A stretch of DNA of 64,000 nt, taken from positions 246,001-310,000 of the forward strand of contig JASPKZ010004204.1 in NCBI GenBank assembly GCA_030220185.1, read 5' to 3'. Shown here piece after piece: positions 11,546 to 21,899 of the stretch. This DNA is from Diploptera punctata (taxonomy: Eukaryota > Arthropoda > Insecta > Blattodea > Blaberidae). Position numbers and translations under genes: made by a program. How positions within the stretch are numbered: the stretch's first letter is position 1; each line of letters opens with the position of its first letter. The notes below the pieces were generated by a model. That model ran no database searches. It was not told the origin of the DNA and saw nothing but the letters and a program-made list of their open reading frames with translations.

Positions 11546-11890
11546 ATACACATATATTGAGCATTTTATAGTAAATGAAATGGCAAAAATCGCTGTATAA
11601 ATGTATTCAAGAAATAACAGAAACAATCAGAAAAGAAGGAGAAAGGGCACTATGAATAGAGTGGGGCAATAAAAAAAGGCTAAAGGTCAAAAGAAAGGGA
11701 AAATAAAGCGACAGAAAACTATCCCCAATTTAAAGAAAAAATCTCAATCATTAGTTTCATACAGAAATCTCAAATTTCTTTTCAAAATAAAAATTTCGCT
11801 CTTACAAATATCCTGGATATTGTATTCTTCATGTATTTTACAAAGAAGTTTCATAACCACATCTACTTGGTGGCCTGTTTCTATGTTGTA
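11546..11890. other. AT-rich spacer
   Basis: No feature recognised between the SINE and the Penelope fragment. Confidence 0.45.
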
Positions 11891-12120
11891 TTATCCGTAG
11901 CAAGATTTTCCTGCCTGGCAATTCTGTTCGCTGTCTGTCCTATTTATACGTTCACCGCGATGTGTTCGTAAGTTGTATCTGCCTTCTGATTGGTCGGCGT
12001 TAAGGACTTCCATTGCTCCAATGAGATTGCTGTTTGATGGTCTAGTCGACTGTACGTTATATCTGACTTCTGATTGGTCAGCGGTAGGGACTTCCATTGT
12101 TCCACTGAGATTGCTGTTTG
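11891..12120 (-). pseudogene. Penelope-like element, C-terminal repeats
   Basis: The minus strand reads two diverged 28-residue repeats in one open frame, each with the pattern SNSNL-x-G-x-MEV-x-x-ADQSE-x-RYN, then RTHRGERIN and a stop near 11891. In DNA the repeats are near 82-85 bp with the shared phrase TCTGATTGGTC. The segment joins in frame, by homology at an AGTCGACT sequence (12049-12056), to the Penelope endonuclease fragment ending at 14781. The two pieces therefore look like one ORF end split by the 2.7-kb gag tandem. The downstream CTATTTATAC box resembles the centre of the element at 6586-6899. Confidence 0.5.
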
Positions 12121-12127
12121 ATAGTCT

Positions 12128-13237
12128 ATGGATGGATTCTCATTCGGATTCTTCGAGAAGCTGGCAACTATTAGAACCTCGTCGAAAGAAGAACACAACG
12201 CAGAAATGCAAGACCGGGATGGATTCGTCCACCCGCCGGCACGTCGCACTGCCAGGAAGAACCAACACTACAATAAACAAAGAACATCAATAGAAACAAG
12301 AAATCTGTTTGAACATCTGTATGAAGAAGAGGCAGAAACTCCACCTCCCATAGTGGTATACTCCAAAGACATCACGCCACTAAAATTGGAAAGCATCACT
12401 GCAGGAAATAAGGAAGAAGTACACATGAAGTACAACCAGGGCGTACTGACCATTAGGACCTCAACAAAGGCGGCCTACAGGCGAGCTTACAAGGAGCTCA
12501 AGAAATCCGAGACTCAGTTCTACACCCATGGCTATGGCAGGCCTCCTATCATCAAATTAGTTGTGAAGGGACTTCCTAAGTCCATCACAACACGAGAAGT
12601 ATATGATGAAATTGAAAATAGGAACCTGCCGATCAAAGAACTAAGAAGCATTGAAAAACAAGTTTACACAAATGGAGTAAAAAAGAAGATAGAGCTTCCA
12701 ATTTACATCCTAACACTCAACAAAACAGCAGACCTTAAGGAAAAAATTGAAAAAGATCTAAAAGAGCTATTCAACATCCGTATTCGATTGGAACCCTACA
12801 GGAAACCCACAGGAGGCACCCAGTGCTTCAAGTGCCAAGGCTTCGGACACATTGCAGAATTCTGCTTCCGAGACACAAAATGCGTCAGGTGTTCCGAGAA
12901 CCACAAAGTCTCCGAATGCACCCAGACAGAAGTCAAATGCTCCAACTGCAACGCAGATCATGCAGCAAGTCACAGAAAATGTCCCATATTTCAGAAGTAT
13001 CTGAAAATGAGACAAGTACAAGGAAAAAATCAACCATCAGCCACCAGGAAGCCTGAAACCACTCCAAGAACACCTAGAAAAACAGAAGAAAACTTCCCTC
13101 CCTTGCCTTCTTTGAACCCAAGACCGGAGAATATACTCCAATCCCTCCTTATTCTCCTCACCACCATCCTTCAAAACCCCCAAGTCCTTCAATCCACACT
13201 ATCCTTCGTGAATTCTCAAGTTTCTTCAAGAAATTAG
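12128..13237 (+). CDS. Gag-like ORF1 protein with three zinc knuckles (unit 1)
   Basis: Open frame of 369 residues resembling ORF1 (Gag) of Jockey/R1-type LINEs, an RNA-binding protein that packages the element transcript. The central region (about 140-225; KLVVKGLPKSIT, then IEKQVYTNG) resembles the PRE_C2HC domain that precedes the knuckles. Three knuckles follow: C233-C236-H241-C246, C252-C255-H259-C264 and C271-C274-H278-C285, spaced CX2CX4HX4C, CX2CX3HX4C and CX2CX3HX6C as in that family. The C-terminal part is Pro-rich (FPPLPSLNP). The first ATG at 12128 lies at the edge of the flanking repeat; an internal Met at residue 27 is a possible alternative start. There is no RT ORF downstream, so the unit cannot be autonomous. 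Confidence 0.8.
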   Translation: MDGFSFGFFEKLATIRTSSKEEHNAEMQDRDGFVHPPARRTARKNQHYNKQRTSIETRNLFEHLYEEEAETPPPIVVYSKDITPLKLESITAGNKEEVHMKYNQGVLTIRTSTKAAYRRAYKELKKSETQFYTHGYGRPPIIKLVVKGLPKSITTREVYDEIENRNLPIKELRSIEKQVYTNGVKKKIELPIYILTLNKTADLKEKIEKDLKELFNIRIRLEPYRKPTGGTQCFKCQGFGHIAEFCFRDTKCVRCSENHKVSECTQTEVKCSNCNADHAASHRKCPIFQKYLKMRQVQGKNQPSATRKPETTPRTPRKTEENFPPLPSLNPRPENILQSLLILLTTILQNPQVLQSTLSFVNSQVSSRN

Positions 13238-13556
13238 ACTGCAATATCTGAACACTACAAGAAAAATCGTTAAGACCGACAGCTTAAGCAACACTTCCAA
13301 GAAGACTTCAACATGAAGAAGATAAACTGTTTAGAGGAGCACTCTTCACAGCAAACACACAACTACTCCGCCACCTCATCTACAAGCAACTCAAGATTGG
13401 GTCAAGACCTTTACTAGGTCGGTACCAATTCTCAAACTTCAATATTTGCTCTAGGATAGTCTATGATTGATTCTGTTGGACACTTGAGCAGTTTCATTCA
13501 TTCTTCGAGAAGCTGGCAATACTAGAACCTCGCTGAAAGAAGAATACAACGCAGAA

Positions 13557-14584
13557 ATGCAAGACAGGGATGGATTCGTCCACCCGCCGGCACGTCGCAC
13601 TGCCAGGAAAAGCCAAAACTTCCATAAACAAAGAACATCAATAGAAACAAGAAATCTGTTCGAACATCTAAATGAAGACGAGGCAGAAACTCCACCTCCC
13701 ATAGTGGTATACTCCAAAGACATCACACCACTAAAATTGGAAAGCATCACTGCAGGAAATAAGAAGTACTCATGAAGTACAACCAGGGCGTACTGACCAT
13801 TAGGACCTCAACAAAGGCGGCCTACAGGCGAGCTTATAAGGAGCTCAAGAAATCTGAGACTCAGTTCTACACCCATGGCTATGGCAGGCCTCCTATCTTC
13901 AAATTAGTTATGAAGGGACTTCCCAAGTCCATCTCAGCACAAGAAATATGTGATGAAATTATAAATAGGAACCTGCCGATCGAAGAAGTAAGAAGTATCG
14001 AAAAACAAGTTTACACAAATGGAGTAAAAAAGAAGATAGAGCTTCCGATTTACATCCTAACATTCAACAAAACAGCAGACCTTAAGGAAAAAATCGAAAA
14101 AGATCTAAAAGAGCTATTCAACATCCGTATACGATTGGAATCCTACAGGAAACCCACTGGAGGCACCCAGTGCTTCAAGTGCCAAGGCTTCGGACACATT
14201 GCAGAATTCTGCTTCCGAGACACAAAATGCGTCAGGTGTTCCGGAAAACACAAAGTCTCCGACTGCACCCAGACAGAAGTCAAATGCTCCAACTGCAACG
14301 CAGATCATGCAGCAAGTCACAGAAAATGTCCCATATTTCAGAAGTATCTGAAAATGAGACAAGTACAAGGAATAAATCAACCATCAACCACGAGGAAGCC
14401 TGAAACTACTCCAAGAACACCTCGAAAGACAGAAGAAAACTTCCCTCCCTTGCCTTCTCTGATCCCAAAACTGGAGAATATACTCCAATCCCTCCTTATT
14501 CTCCTCACCACCATCCTTCAAAACCCCCAAGTCCTTCAATCCACACTATCCTTTGTGAATTCTCAAGTTTCTTCAAGATCATAG
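13557..14584 (+). pseudogene. Gag-like ORF1 (unit 2), frameshifted
   Basis: Second tandem copy of the gag-like ORF, highly similar to unit 1 across the PRE_C2HC-like region and all three zinc knuckles (CFKCQGFGHIAEFC, CVRCSGKHKVSDC, CSNCNADHAASHRKC). A short deletion near 13762 (AATAAGAAGTACTCATG against AATAAGGAAGAAGTACACATG in unit 1) breaks the frame, giving 13557-13775 and 13772-14584. Upstream of 13557 the leader differs from unit 1 by an insertion of about 20 bp. This copy is probably non-functional, although the zinc-knuckle part (270 residues from 13772) is still open. Confidence 0.8.
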
Positions 14585-14780
14585 ACTGCAATATCCAGAT
14601 ACTACAAGAAAAATCTAAAAGCCGACTAACTTATACAACTCTTCAAAGAAGACATCCACTTGAAGAAGAAAAACTGTTTAGAGGACTACTCTTCACAGCA
14701 AGCACACAACTACGCCGCCACTACAAGCACCTTAAATATCGGGTCAAGACCTTCATAAGGTCGGTACCGTTCTTCAAACT

Positions 14781-15200
14781 TCAATATTTGCTCTTGGGAG
14801 TCGACTGTGCTTGTAGAGGTTTACATTTTGCGTTTTTTAGAACCGGTATCCATACTTTGTTGACTTTTAATGAGTCTTCTTTTCTGTTGAAACTGTTTTT
14901 ATGTTTGAATATTTCGATGGCTTCTCGTTGTAGACGGGTAAAATAGTGTATGCAGTTAGATAATATGTCTGTATTCTGGTATTGTACCCTGTGGCCATCA
15001 AGTAAAGAGTGTTCTGCTATTGCCGACTTATCCATTTGTTTAAGACGACTGTATCTTTCATGCTCCTTAAGTCTGGTTGCGATGGTGCGTTTAGTGGTGC
15101 CTATATACACTTTTCCACAACTGCATGGAATCCTGTATATGCCTGCTGTCTGATGAGGATGGAGTTGATCCTTTATAGGTCTGAGAAGGATCATATTGAA
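14781..15200 (-). pseudogene. Penelope-like GIY-YIG endonuclease fragment
   Basis: Open minus-strand frame of 137 residues with a GIY-YIG nuclease of the Penelope type: GIYRIPCSCGKVYIG at the start, the catalytic Arg region (TKRTIATRLKEHE) and a later Glu in LQREAIEIF. The CSC insertion between GIY and YIG is characteristic of Penelope endonucleases, which cut target DNA for retrotransposition. The reverse transcriptase that should lie N-terminal (beyond 15200) is not readable. The C-terminal residues after QAQST belong to the junction with the gag tandem; on the other side of the tandem the expected continuation appears at 11891-12056. Confidence 0.85.
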
Positions 15201-15660
15201 TGTTAATTTAGAGAATCCTTTGTTTTTATATTCGTCTGTTATTTTATCTTGTTTGTTATTATGTGAGTTATTTTGTTGTATTATATGCTTTTTCCAGTTT
15301 TTCTGCTATATTTAATTAGCAAACACCCTAAAAAAAAGCGTAGCTAACACATTTTATGCTAATGATCTGATTTGTTATGTAGGTTCTTTAAATAAAATAA
15401 CAAGTATTTTATTAATTATGGTGTTGTAAAACTACGTTACAATTTTATTATACTACCTCCAAAGCAAGATGGACTTATTGAATACTGTAGCTTATTCTCT
15501 GTAAAATAAGTTAGGTAGTAGAATAAATACTGTAGCTAGGATTATTAAAATATTTTTTTTTATTTTGACATATAATAATCTGTGACCACAGGGTAAGTCA
15601 GAAGACATAAGCTTTTCAGGAGAGCTTATTAAATATTCAAATATTAACACTATTTGCTTA
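15201..15660. other. AT-rich stretch, probably decayed Penelope 5' portion at its left edge
   Basis: No coding signal. The first 100 bp may be the eroded upstream part of the Penelope ORF, but I cannot confirm it. Confidence 0.35.
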
Positions 15661-15675
15661 AACTCAACAATAGAG

Positions 15676-15855
15676 AAATACAGAACAAAATGGAAAGAAC
15701 ACTTGGCAAGGATGACTGAGAATAGAATACCAAAAGCAGCATACAACTATTCACCACGAGGAAGAAGAAGCTTGGGAAGACCAAGGAAAATATGGAAAGA
15801 GCAGCAATTTGGAGCCGGAACAGGCTAGTAAATAAGCCTAAACCGTGAAGAAGAA
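15676..15855 (+). pseudogene. LINE family 2-related C-terminal end
   Basis: An open segment of about 50 codons reads KWKEHLARMTENRIPKAAYN followed by SPRGRRSLGRPRKIWKE and a stop near 15825. It matches the tail of LINE family 2 (WKRHVERM, RGRRSLGRP) with substitutions, and ends with CCGGAACAGGC and GAAGAAGAAGAAC, the same 3' signature. It is a short 5'-truncated insertion. Confidence 0.75.
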
Positions 15856-16189
15856 GAACAATATTTGCAATAGTTCTGACCAAGGGACTTAAAATCGGAC
15901 TTATGTACTTTTACCCTAATGCCACAGAATCACCCCTTTAGTAGTTTCATTATAGCATTCTTTGGACAATTTCTTGGAGAAATTTAATTGGAGAAATTTA
16001 GTTTTAGTACTCTTTAACATTTTAAAAATATATAGTATTGACCAATCATAATACTCGTTACAACAAAAATATGCTACCAAGTTAATTTACGGCCACTTAA
16101 ATGGAGCAAGTAGGAAAGGAGGAATAGTGAAAAACTGTTGTTTTTTTTTTCTTATAGCTATTTGATATATCACATTTATGTAAATTGGG
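15856..16189. other. AT-rich spacer
   Basis: No feature recognised. Confidence 0.4.
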
Positions 16190-16450
16190 CTCGATGATCT
16201 AGGGCTTAAATTCCTTGTCTCTGGTTTCAGAGAGGTCGCGGGTTAAATATCGACCGGAGTAGACGATTTTTAAGATGAAAAAATCCAAGGAACAATTCCT
16301 CCTGGAGGGATTTTAAAGCCCTGGGTCCTGAGTATGAAGATTATCGGACTCGTAAAATAACCTCAAGCCAAAATTACAGTCCCAGAGCAAAATCTAATCT
16401 TTTTTTGCTGACCAAGTGATACTATATGCCTTCTGAGTGCCGTCTTGAGG
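16190..16450 (+). mobile_element. Diverged SINE2-like copy
   Basis: Shares the order of SINE2 landmarks: CTTGTCTCTGG head, GTCGCGGGTT (damaged B box), a GATTTTTAAGATG segment, AAAATCCAAGGAAC, CTCCTGGAGGGATTTTAAAGCC, CTGGGTCCTGAG and a CAATGAGCC-like end. It is more diverged than the copies at 53738 and 56358. Confidence 0.65.
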
Positions 16451-16564
16451 CAATGAGCCAACCACTTGTCGCTTGCTGAATTCTATAAGAAAATGTGAGT
16501 AATTTAATTAGCTTAGTATAGTAGCGTATATCCCGCAAGGAAGTTCCTTTGCCCGACGATCATG

Positions 16565-17235
16565 AGAGAAACAAAATTCAAAGTGTCACCATTCACAACA
16601 TGACTGAATATGTAAAAAGGTAAAGTGATCCCAATACAGGACTTAAGAGGCATTTAGGATAAGGGGAGATTAAGGATTCCCATTTCTAAACACTCAGCAC
16701 GAGATGTAACTGGGTTATCAGCCCTGCATGACGGCCGCCTTTACCCCAGAACAAAAATTAAAATATCAGTTTTCACAAAATTGCTGAAGAGATAATAACG
16801 GTAAAAAGATTCCACTATAGGCATTGAGAGGCCCTTAGTATAGTGGGAAGTTAAGGATCCCACCTTTCTAAACAGTCTGCATGAGATAACCGGGTTATTA
16901 ACCCTGTGTGACGCTGCTTTTACCCCAAACAAAAATTTAAAACATTACATTCCGCAAAATGACAAATGAGGTAAGAAGGTAAAGTGATCCCACTACAGGC
17001 CATGAGAGGCCCTTGGGATAGTGGGAATTTGAGAATCTCTTTGTAAAAATATTTTCGATGTTTTTATTATTAATTTCATACATCTCAATGATGGATAAAT
17101 CATATTCCAAGGGTCCCGGGTTCAAGTCCCGGTCTGAGCGTATAATTTTTCTCTTTAAATATGATCTTTGTAAAAAGTTAACACGAGATATAACCGAATT
17201 TTCAGCCCTGTGTGACACTGCTTTTACCCCAGAAC
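16565..17235 (-). repeat. Three tandem SINE-body units, period about 178 bp
   Basis: Anchor phrases recur at a regular distance. TTTACCCCA (or its near form) is at 16740, 16918 and 17223, and the GGTAAAGTGATCCC-like phrase at 16619, 16800 and 16979. Each unit also has a GAGAGGCCCTT-type and a CAGCCCTG-type segment. The third unit is longer only because of a 116-bp insertion at 17050-17165. The tandem joins a tRNA-like head at 17240-17385 on the minus strand, so it looks like one SINE with a triplicated body. Confidence 0.75.
17050..17165 (+). mobile_element. Short tRNA-related insertion with 11-bp TSD
   Basis: A 116-bp segment that interrupts the third tandem body unit. It is flanked by CTTTGTAAAAA at 17039-17049 and 17166-17176. 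Inside is GGGTCCCGGGTTCAAGTCCC (B box at 17119-17129) with no clear A box, so it may be a 5'-truncated SINE or the 3' half of a tRNA. Confidence 0.7.
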
Positions 17236-17239
17236 GAAC

Positions 17240-17385
17240 TTCTGGTATTTATTTCGGTTAGAGGCTGAGTCGACCCCAGGCCCATGCTGCCGTTTAAAAA
17301 CCCTGACTCCATTGGGACTCGAACTCTCGATCTTCCAGCTTGTAGCGTATTGCTTTAACCAACTATGTTACGGCGTGCCCCATGT
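17240..17385 (-). mobile_element. tRNA-derived SINE head of the tandem-body SINE
   Basis: The minus strand starts near 17385 with GGGGCACGCCGTAACATAG, an A-box-like TAACATAGTTGG, then GAGAGTTCGAGTCCC (B box), followed by GTCGACTCAGCC, AAATAAATACC and the TTCTGGGGTAAAAGC segment that leads into the tandem body units. This is a normal head-body order for a tRNA-derived SINE. Confidence 0.7.
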
Positions 17386-17389
17386 ACCA

Positions 17390-18176
17390 GAGGAAAATTC
17401 TGGACTATAATTTTAGTTGTATTGCTACTAGAGCATGGGTAGTAATTGGTATTGAAATTGAAAGTTAGTGAAGTCAAAACAGTGTTAATAATGGATGTGC
17501 GGATTAATTTTCACAGTTTTATTTTCACTTTGAGAGAAGCATTTAAAAAGCCATTTTAGGTTGCACATTAAAATAAAAACATGGAGGTAGACGGGTTGAA
17601 TATTGACTTGAACTTTGACGGGTTTGTATTTGAACTTTGAACTGGGTTTGTATTGAAGTGGGAACAATAAACACGGCGTGTGACTGAGTGGCAATGTAGG
17701 ATATTTGCATGGAATATTGTTCACACAAGCATCGCCCACTTTGATTGTGTTACCTCTGCCATATGGCGCTCCCATTGTGCAAACCGCTGTAATATCCAAT
17801 TAAATTAACTAAATAATATACTCTGCTTGTCTCTTTTATTCACTTACATCAAACTTTGAATGACTTCAATTATACCATTTTGAAACTATTGTGTATTTCT
17901 GAATGTAAAGCGCATCTTTAACCGAAATCAGACTATGGGTAACCACATAATTCCCATTAAGAAACAATTATTATGGTGTAACCGAGAGTAGAACCTGAGA
18001 CCTCATGAACTGTAGTCATAAACGCCTTCCACTAGCCCTGAGGCTAGTCGAAAAAATGTATTCTTGCCTTTTTTTCGATTAAAGGTTCGTTTAATCCATA
18101 TATACGTAGGCCATAAATTGGTATTGAAGTTGGAAGCTAAACTATAAAACATATTTATTGAAGCGCGATGGCGTAG
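17390..18176. other. AT-rich stretch with one tRNA-like remnant
   Basis: At 17985-18060 the minus strand shows CAGGTTCTACTC, a damaged B box, preceded by GGGCTAGTGGAAGGCG. It is probably a worn SINE head. Nothing else is recognised. Confidence 0.4.
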
Positions 18177-18183
18177 ACAAGTA

Positions 18184-19306
18184 CTTACTTATTCACTGGC
18201 ACTATCGAACCCGTAGGTTCATGGCCGTACGGACATAAGCTCTCCATACATCCCTATCCTGAGCTAATGCTTTCCAATCATCCCCTGTATAATCCACCTC
18301 CCCCAAATCATAGTTAATGTTATTCTCCCACCTCATTCTTGGTCTACCAACTGGGCGTTTTCCCTCTGGCTTTCCTACAAGAAGCTTCTATGCAAGTCTC
18401 CCATTCCCCATACGTGCAACATGTCCTGCCCATCGCAGTCTACGAGACTTAACTGTTCTTATTATATCTGGCTTCCTATAAAGACCATGTAGTTCATTGT
18501 TATGTAGTCTTCTCCATTCACCTGTCTGTCGTCTCTCTTTGGTCCAAAAATTTTCCTAAGTACTTTATTCTCAAATACTTGTAATCTCCTTTCCTCTCTT
18601 AAAGTAAGAGTCCATGTTTCGCACCCATATAATATAATTGGTAGAATAACAGTTTTATATATTTTCAGTTTAACGTTTTTTGAAAGGAGTTGGGACATCA
18701 AGAGTCTCTGCAATGCATAATAGCATGCATTTCCAGAGTTGAGCCTATGTTTAATTTCTTTGTGCATCTCATTCCTATTTGTGATTATTGTTCCTAGGTA
18801 TTTGAATTCAGCCACTTCCTCAAAATTTCCCTCATTTGTCATTAGCTGTCCATTTCCATTATTTAATGAATTTCTACGTGTAACCATATATTTAGTTTTA
18901 TTGATATTTACTTCCAGTCCTAATTTCTTAGTGTTACTCAATAGTGTGTGCGTGTTGTCCTTTAGTATCTCCTCGCCAACAATACTACATCATCAGCATA
19001 CACTAACAGCTTATTAATACCATTGAGTTGTAAGCCTTCCTCATTCTCTAAAGATTTAATGGCATGCTCTAGTACAGAATTAAATAGTAGAGGAGATAGT
19101 GCATCTCCTTGCTTCAACCCATTCTGGATTTCAAAAGTGTCCGAAAACTGTTTGCCTACACGCACCCTACTCTTTGTGCCATTTAGACACATTCGTATAA
19201 GTCTAACTAACTTTTTAGGAATTCCGAACTCCAGCAGGATACTATATAACTTCTCCCTCTTAATTGAATCATATGCTTTTTTGAAGTCTACATACAGTTG
19301 ATGTAC
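18184..19306 (-). pseudogene. RTE-like LINE copy B, 5'-truncated
   Basis: Minus-strand copy beginning in reverse transcriptase motif A (DFKKAYDSIK near 19285), with QNGLKQGDALSPLLFN, VYADD (catalytic motif C) near 19000, then SNTKKLGLEVNINKTKYMV and the C-terminal YGCETWTL, RWAGHVARMGN and GKPEGKRPVGRP segments. A frameshift near 18955 and another near 18510 break the frame. The 3' end is GTGCCAGTGAATAAG, and 7-bp ACAAGTA repeats lie at 18177-18183 and 19307-19313. Confidence 0.9.
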
Positions 19307-19313
19307 ACAAGTA

Positions 19314-19690
19314 TAAATACAAATAAGGCAATACGTATCTCATATCACTTATATAGGTACTTTATGATTACATTCTCTTCTCTACTGCACACGCAATACT
19401 TACAAGCGACTACTGCTGCTTACGTCACCAAGCAATGATTTCGGGCCAGTAGGCTCGAGCCAGAAAGCTTTAAGTAATTTTCAAGCCGCTCCCATATTTC
19501 TCGGTTTCAAGCGAAAGCTCGGCTCGCAGGTGTTCTATATTGTGTAAGTTGTGAAGTCTTTATAAGGGATGGGGGAGAGCACTGTATACTCACGACGTCT
19601 GTGCAGAATAATGATTTCGCCATTATATTTGTTGATTATTGTGGATCATAAAGTATAAAAATGCAATTTCCATAATTTAAAAAACAATTA
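19314..19690. other. Unassigned stretch
   Basis: Somewhat less AT-rich around 19430-19600, with CTTTATAAGGGATGGG near 19560, but no recognisable gene or repeat. Confidence 0.35.
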
Positions 19691-19696
19691 TAATAT

Positions 19697-19830
19697 ACAA
19701 TTATAGATTTGTTAACTAAGTCTACAGCATCTCCACAACTCTGTAAACTATTGATTCTCTGTAGGCATTTCGGGACTAGTCCCATCATCATCAGGAGTAG
19801 CACTTATTCGGGGAGGCACTTCATGTCCTT
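19697..19830 (-). mobile_element. Penelope-pLTR-like motif region
   Basis: The minus strand reads CTCCTGATGATGATGGGAC TAGTCCC then GAAATGCC: CTGATGA (19788-19794), a perfect 12-bp palindrome GGGACTAGTCCC (19772-19783) and GAAA (19768-19771). The order of CTGATGA, hairpin and GAAA is that of hammerhead ribozymes found in Penelope-like elements, but four extra bases before the hairpin make the core non-canonical. No ORF remains. Confidence 0.3.
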
Positions 19831-21087
19831 GTATGGTCAAAAAAGTAGGCCTATATGTGCGATCCATAGTTTAAAATCCCTCTCCCGACAAGTCGTGCCA
19901 CCTTAAGGCCAGGGTTGCGTATGACAAGTCAAAATTACCTCTACGCTGTGAGATTAATAATATATTACGATGTGAGGTTGGGAATTGGTTTTAGAAAAGC
20001 GAGGAAATGTTTAAAAACCGAGCGATAGCAAGGTTTTTAATTTCCGAAATTCTGTAAAACACTTCATAAACGTGCGTTGTACATTATTTATTGCGCGATG
20101 GTGTCTTCAAAATAATAAATAATAGTAAAATAATAACATCTTTATTAGAAATATCTGCGTTCATTATAAACAACTGACTAACGTTAACAATGTGGGCAAT
20201 GTTTATTAGTTGACACTACAGCAGGCCGTGACACTAATCAGTCATAGAATGGCGGCAAGTATGCATTTATTGTTTTATATTGTTTCAAATAAAGTTCAGT
20301 TCATTTAAAACGCAGCGATTTGTTTCGTACAATGTATATTAACACTATTTTTGGATATATTTTTGTATATGCATTTTACGTAGTATACATAAAGAACAGT
20401 GGTTTTACTTCCCGCACGAGGTTTGTAATATTACAGTACAATTATTTAGGTTTGCAACCCCAAAATGTAGGAAGGTGAACTTTCAATGATGGTCGCCATT
20501 GCTGTAAATACGACAAAACGCAAAATCGCGCAAAAAATAAGTTAAATTTTACAATTTTTTATTTTTATTTTATAACTAAAACCTCATCGGAATTTTATGA
20601 TGAATTTTATTAATGTTGATCATCAAATACATGTGAAATACATTCTATACTATAAATGCTTATCAATTTGGCTATATTTTGGATTCTTGGTAAAAGTGTT
20701 TAACTGTGGACTCACTGCATTTAAACATTCTTACACGGAGAAACATTACAATAATTCTGCAAGGAGTAGCTGTAGACTGGTGCGAGTCCATTTGTAATAT
20801 GGAGTAAAGTACGTTAGTGCGCCTTAAAATATGGTATAATATTTCTAAAGAGGAGACAGACATACCAGCATTATAAAACACACTTTCGTATGTTTTAACG
20901 TCTCTCTCGGTAAAATATTTCCATCAGCAAGTCTCCTTCATGACAATAACTTTTATTACTCCATTTGTTTAGATATAAAGTAGGTACTTGCACATTCAGC
21001 ACGGCACTAAGGAAGCTAATGCAATAGCATCGTTGAATATTAAGCACATAGCAGTCATCCATAGGCTCAACCCTGGAAACGCGTGTT
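19831..21087. other. AT-rich stretch without genes
   Basis: Contains only short chance ORFs. No family was recognised. Confidence 0.4.
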
Positions 21088-21395
21088 ACACTGAGCAACA
21101 AGAAAGAAACTTTTTTTTTGTCTCAGAAAGAAAAATATGTGATTCTGATAGTATATTTTATCCTGAATTCAAATATGATAAAGGTTTTTCTCCATCACGC
21201 TAGGTTTCCGAGAGACAGGAAATTATAATTTCAAACTCTTTAATATTTTCTACATTAGTAACTACACAATATTCGAACATTCGGACTCACCTATGAAGTA
21301 AGAAATGACGATTTTCTGCTATATTTCGCCTACGGAGCATCCCTCTTGATGGTCCAACAATAATTGGCCAGCATATTAGGATTCTATTTGCCATG
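21088..21395. repeat. Unclassified interspersed repeat R2, copy 1
   Basis: About 310 bp beginning TTACACTGAGCAACAA and ending ATATTAGGATTC then ATTTGCC. It matches 45080-45388 over its whole length in the same orientation, with small differences. The sharp shared start suggests a transposon end, but no terminal inverted repeat or ORF is seen. Confidence 0.7.
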
Positions 21396-21880
21396 ATATC
21401 TCTTTTCCATAGCTGAAATCTCCTGAGTTAGCTCATTTGGGTTTATTTTACAATGTACAAACGGACGAAAAAACGTTTGTTAAAAAATAATTATTTAAAT
21501 CCATTAATTCAAATTGAAATGAAAAAAACTGTGGGTAATGGAGAAATTCCGAATACATATTTGAAAACACGATAAAAAACTGCATTAGGTACAACTATTG
21601 GTACTCATGAGACAAAAATCATGTTGACCAGTGTTTTTAACGCGTTACAGTGATTCTAGTTATTCCAATTTATTTAAAAATATAACCTAAAAGTACTCGT
21701 ACATGAAACGATGTTTCCTCCAGGTATATTACGTAAATACGAATCACGGTCTCTAATTTGAAGAGTGGAAATGAGTTTCAATATGTGAGAATAAAATACT
21801 TACAAGGAACTGTCAACCATTGCATGATGAAACCCACATTGAAATTTCTCCCAGAGAAGCGTTGTGATGTATCAAGACCG
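21396..21880. other. AT-rich spacer
   Basis: No feature recognised. Confidence 0.4.
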
Positions 21881-21899
21881 TGTCAAAAAAAATATGTGC

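Larger units (their letters stand above)
12120..14800 (+). repeat. Two-unit tandem carrying gag-like ORFs
   Basis: Two units of about 1.34 kb in direct order. Unit 1 (12131-13454) is bounded by an 11-bp direct repeat GATAGTCTATG at 12120-12130 and 13455-13465. Unit 2 runs from there to about 14800. Both units begin with a TTCTTCGAGAAGCTGGCAA segment and end with GGTCGGTACC and CTTCAATATTTGCTCT. No reverse transcriptase follows the gag ORF in either unit and there is no poly(A) tail. The tandem lies between two antisense pieces of a Penelope-like ORF. Confidence 0.75.

Noticed and set aside
16565..17235. CRISPR-like regular spacing of repeats
   Set aside because: The units are contiguous 178-bp SINE bodies in a eukaryotic context, without short repeats and unique spacers.
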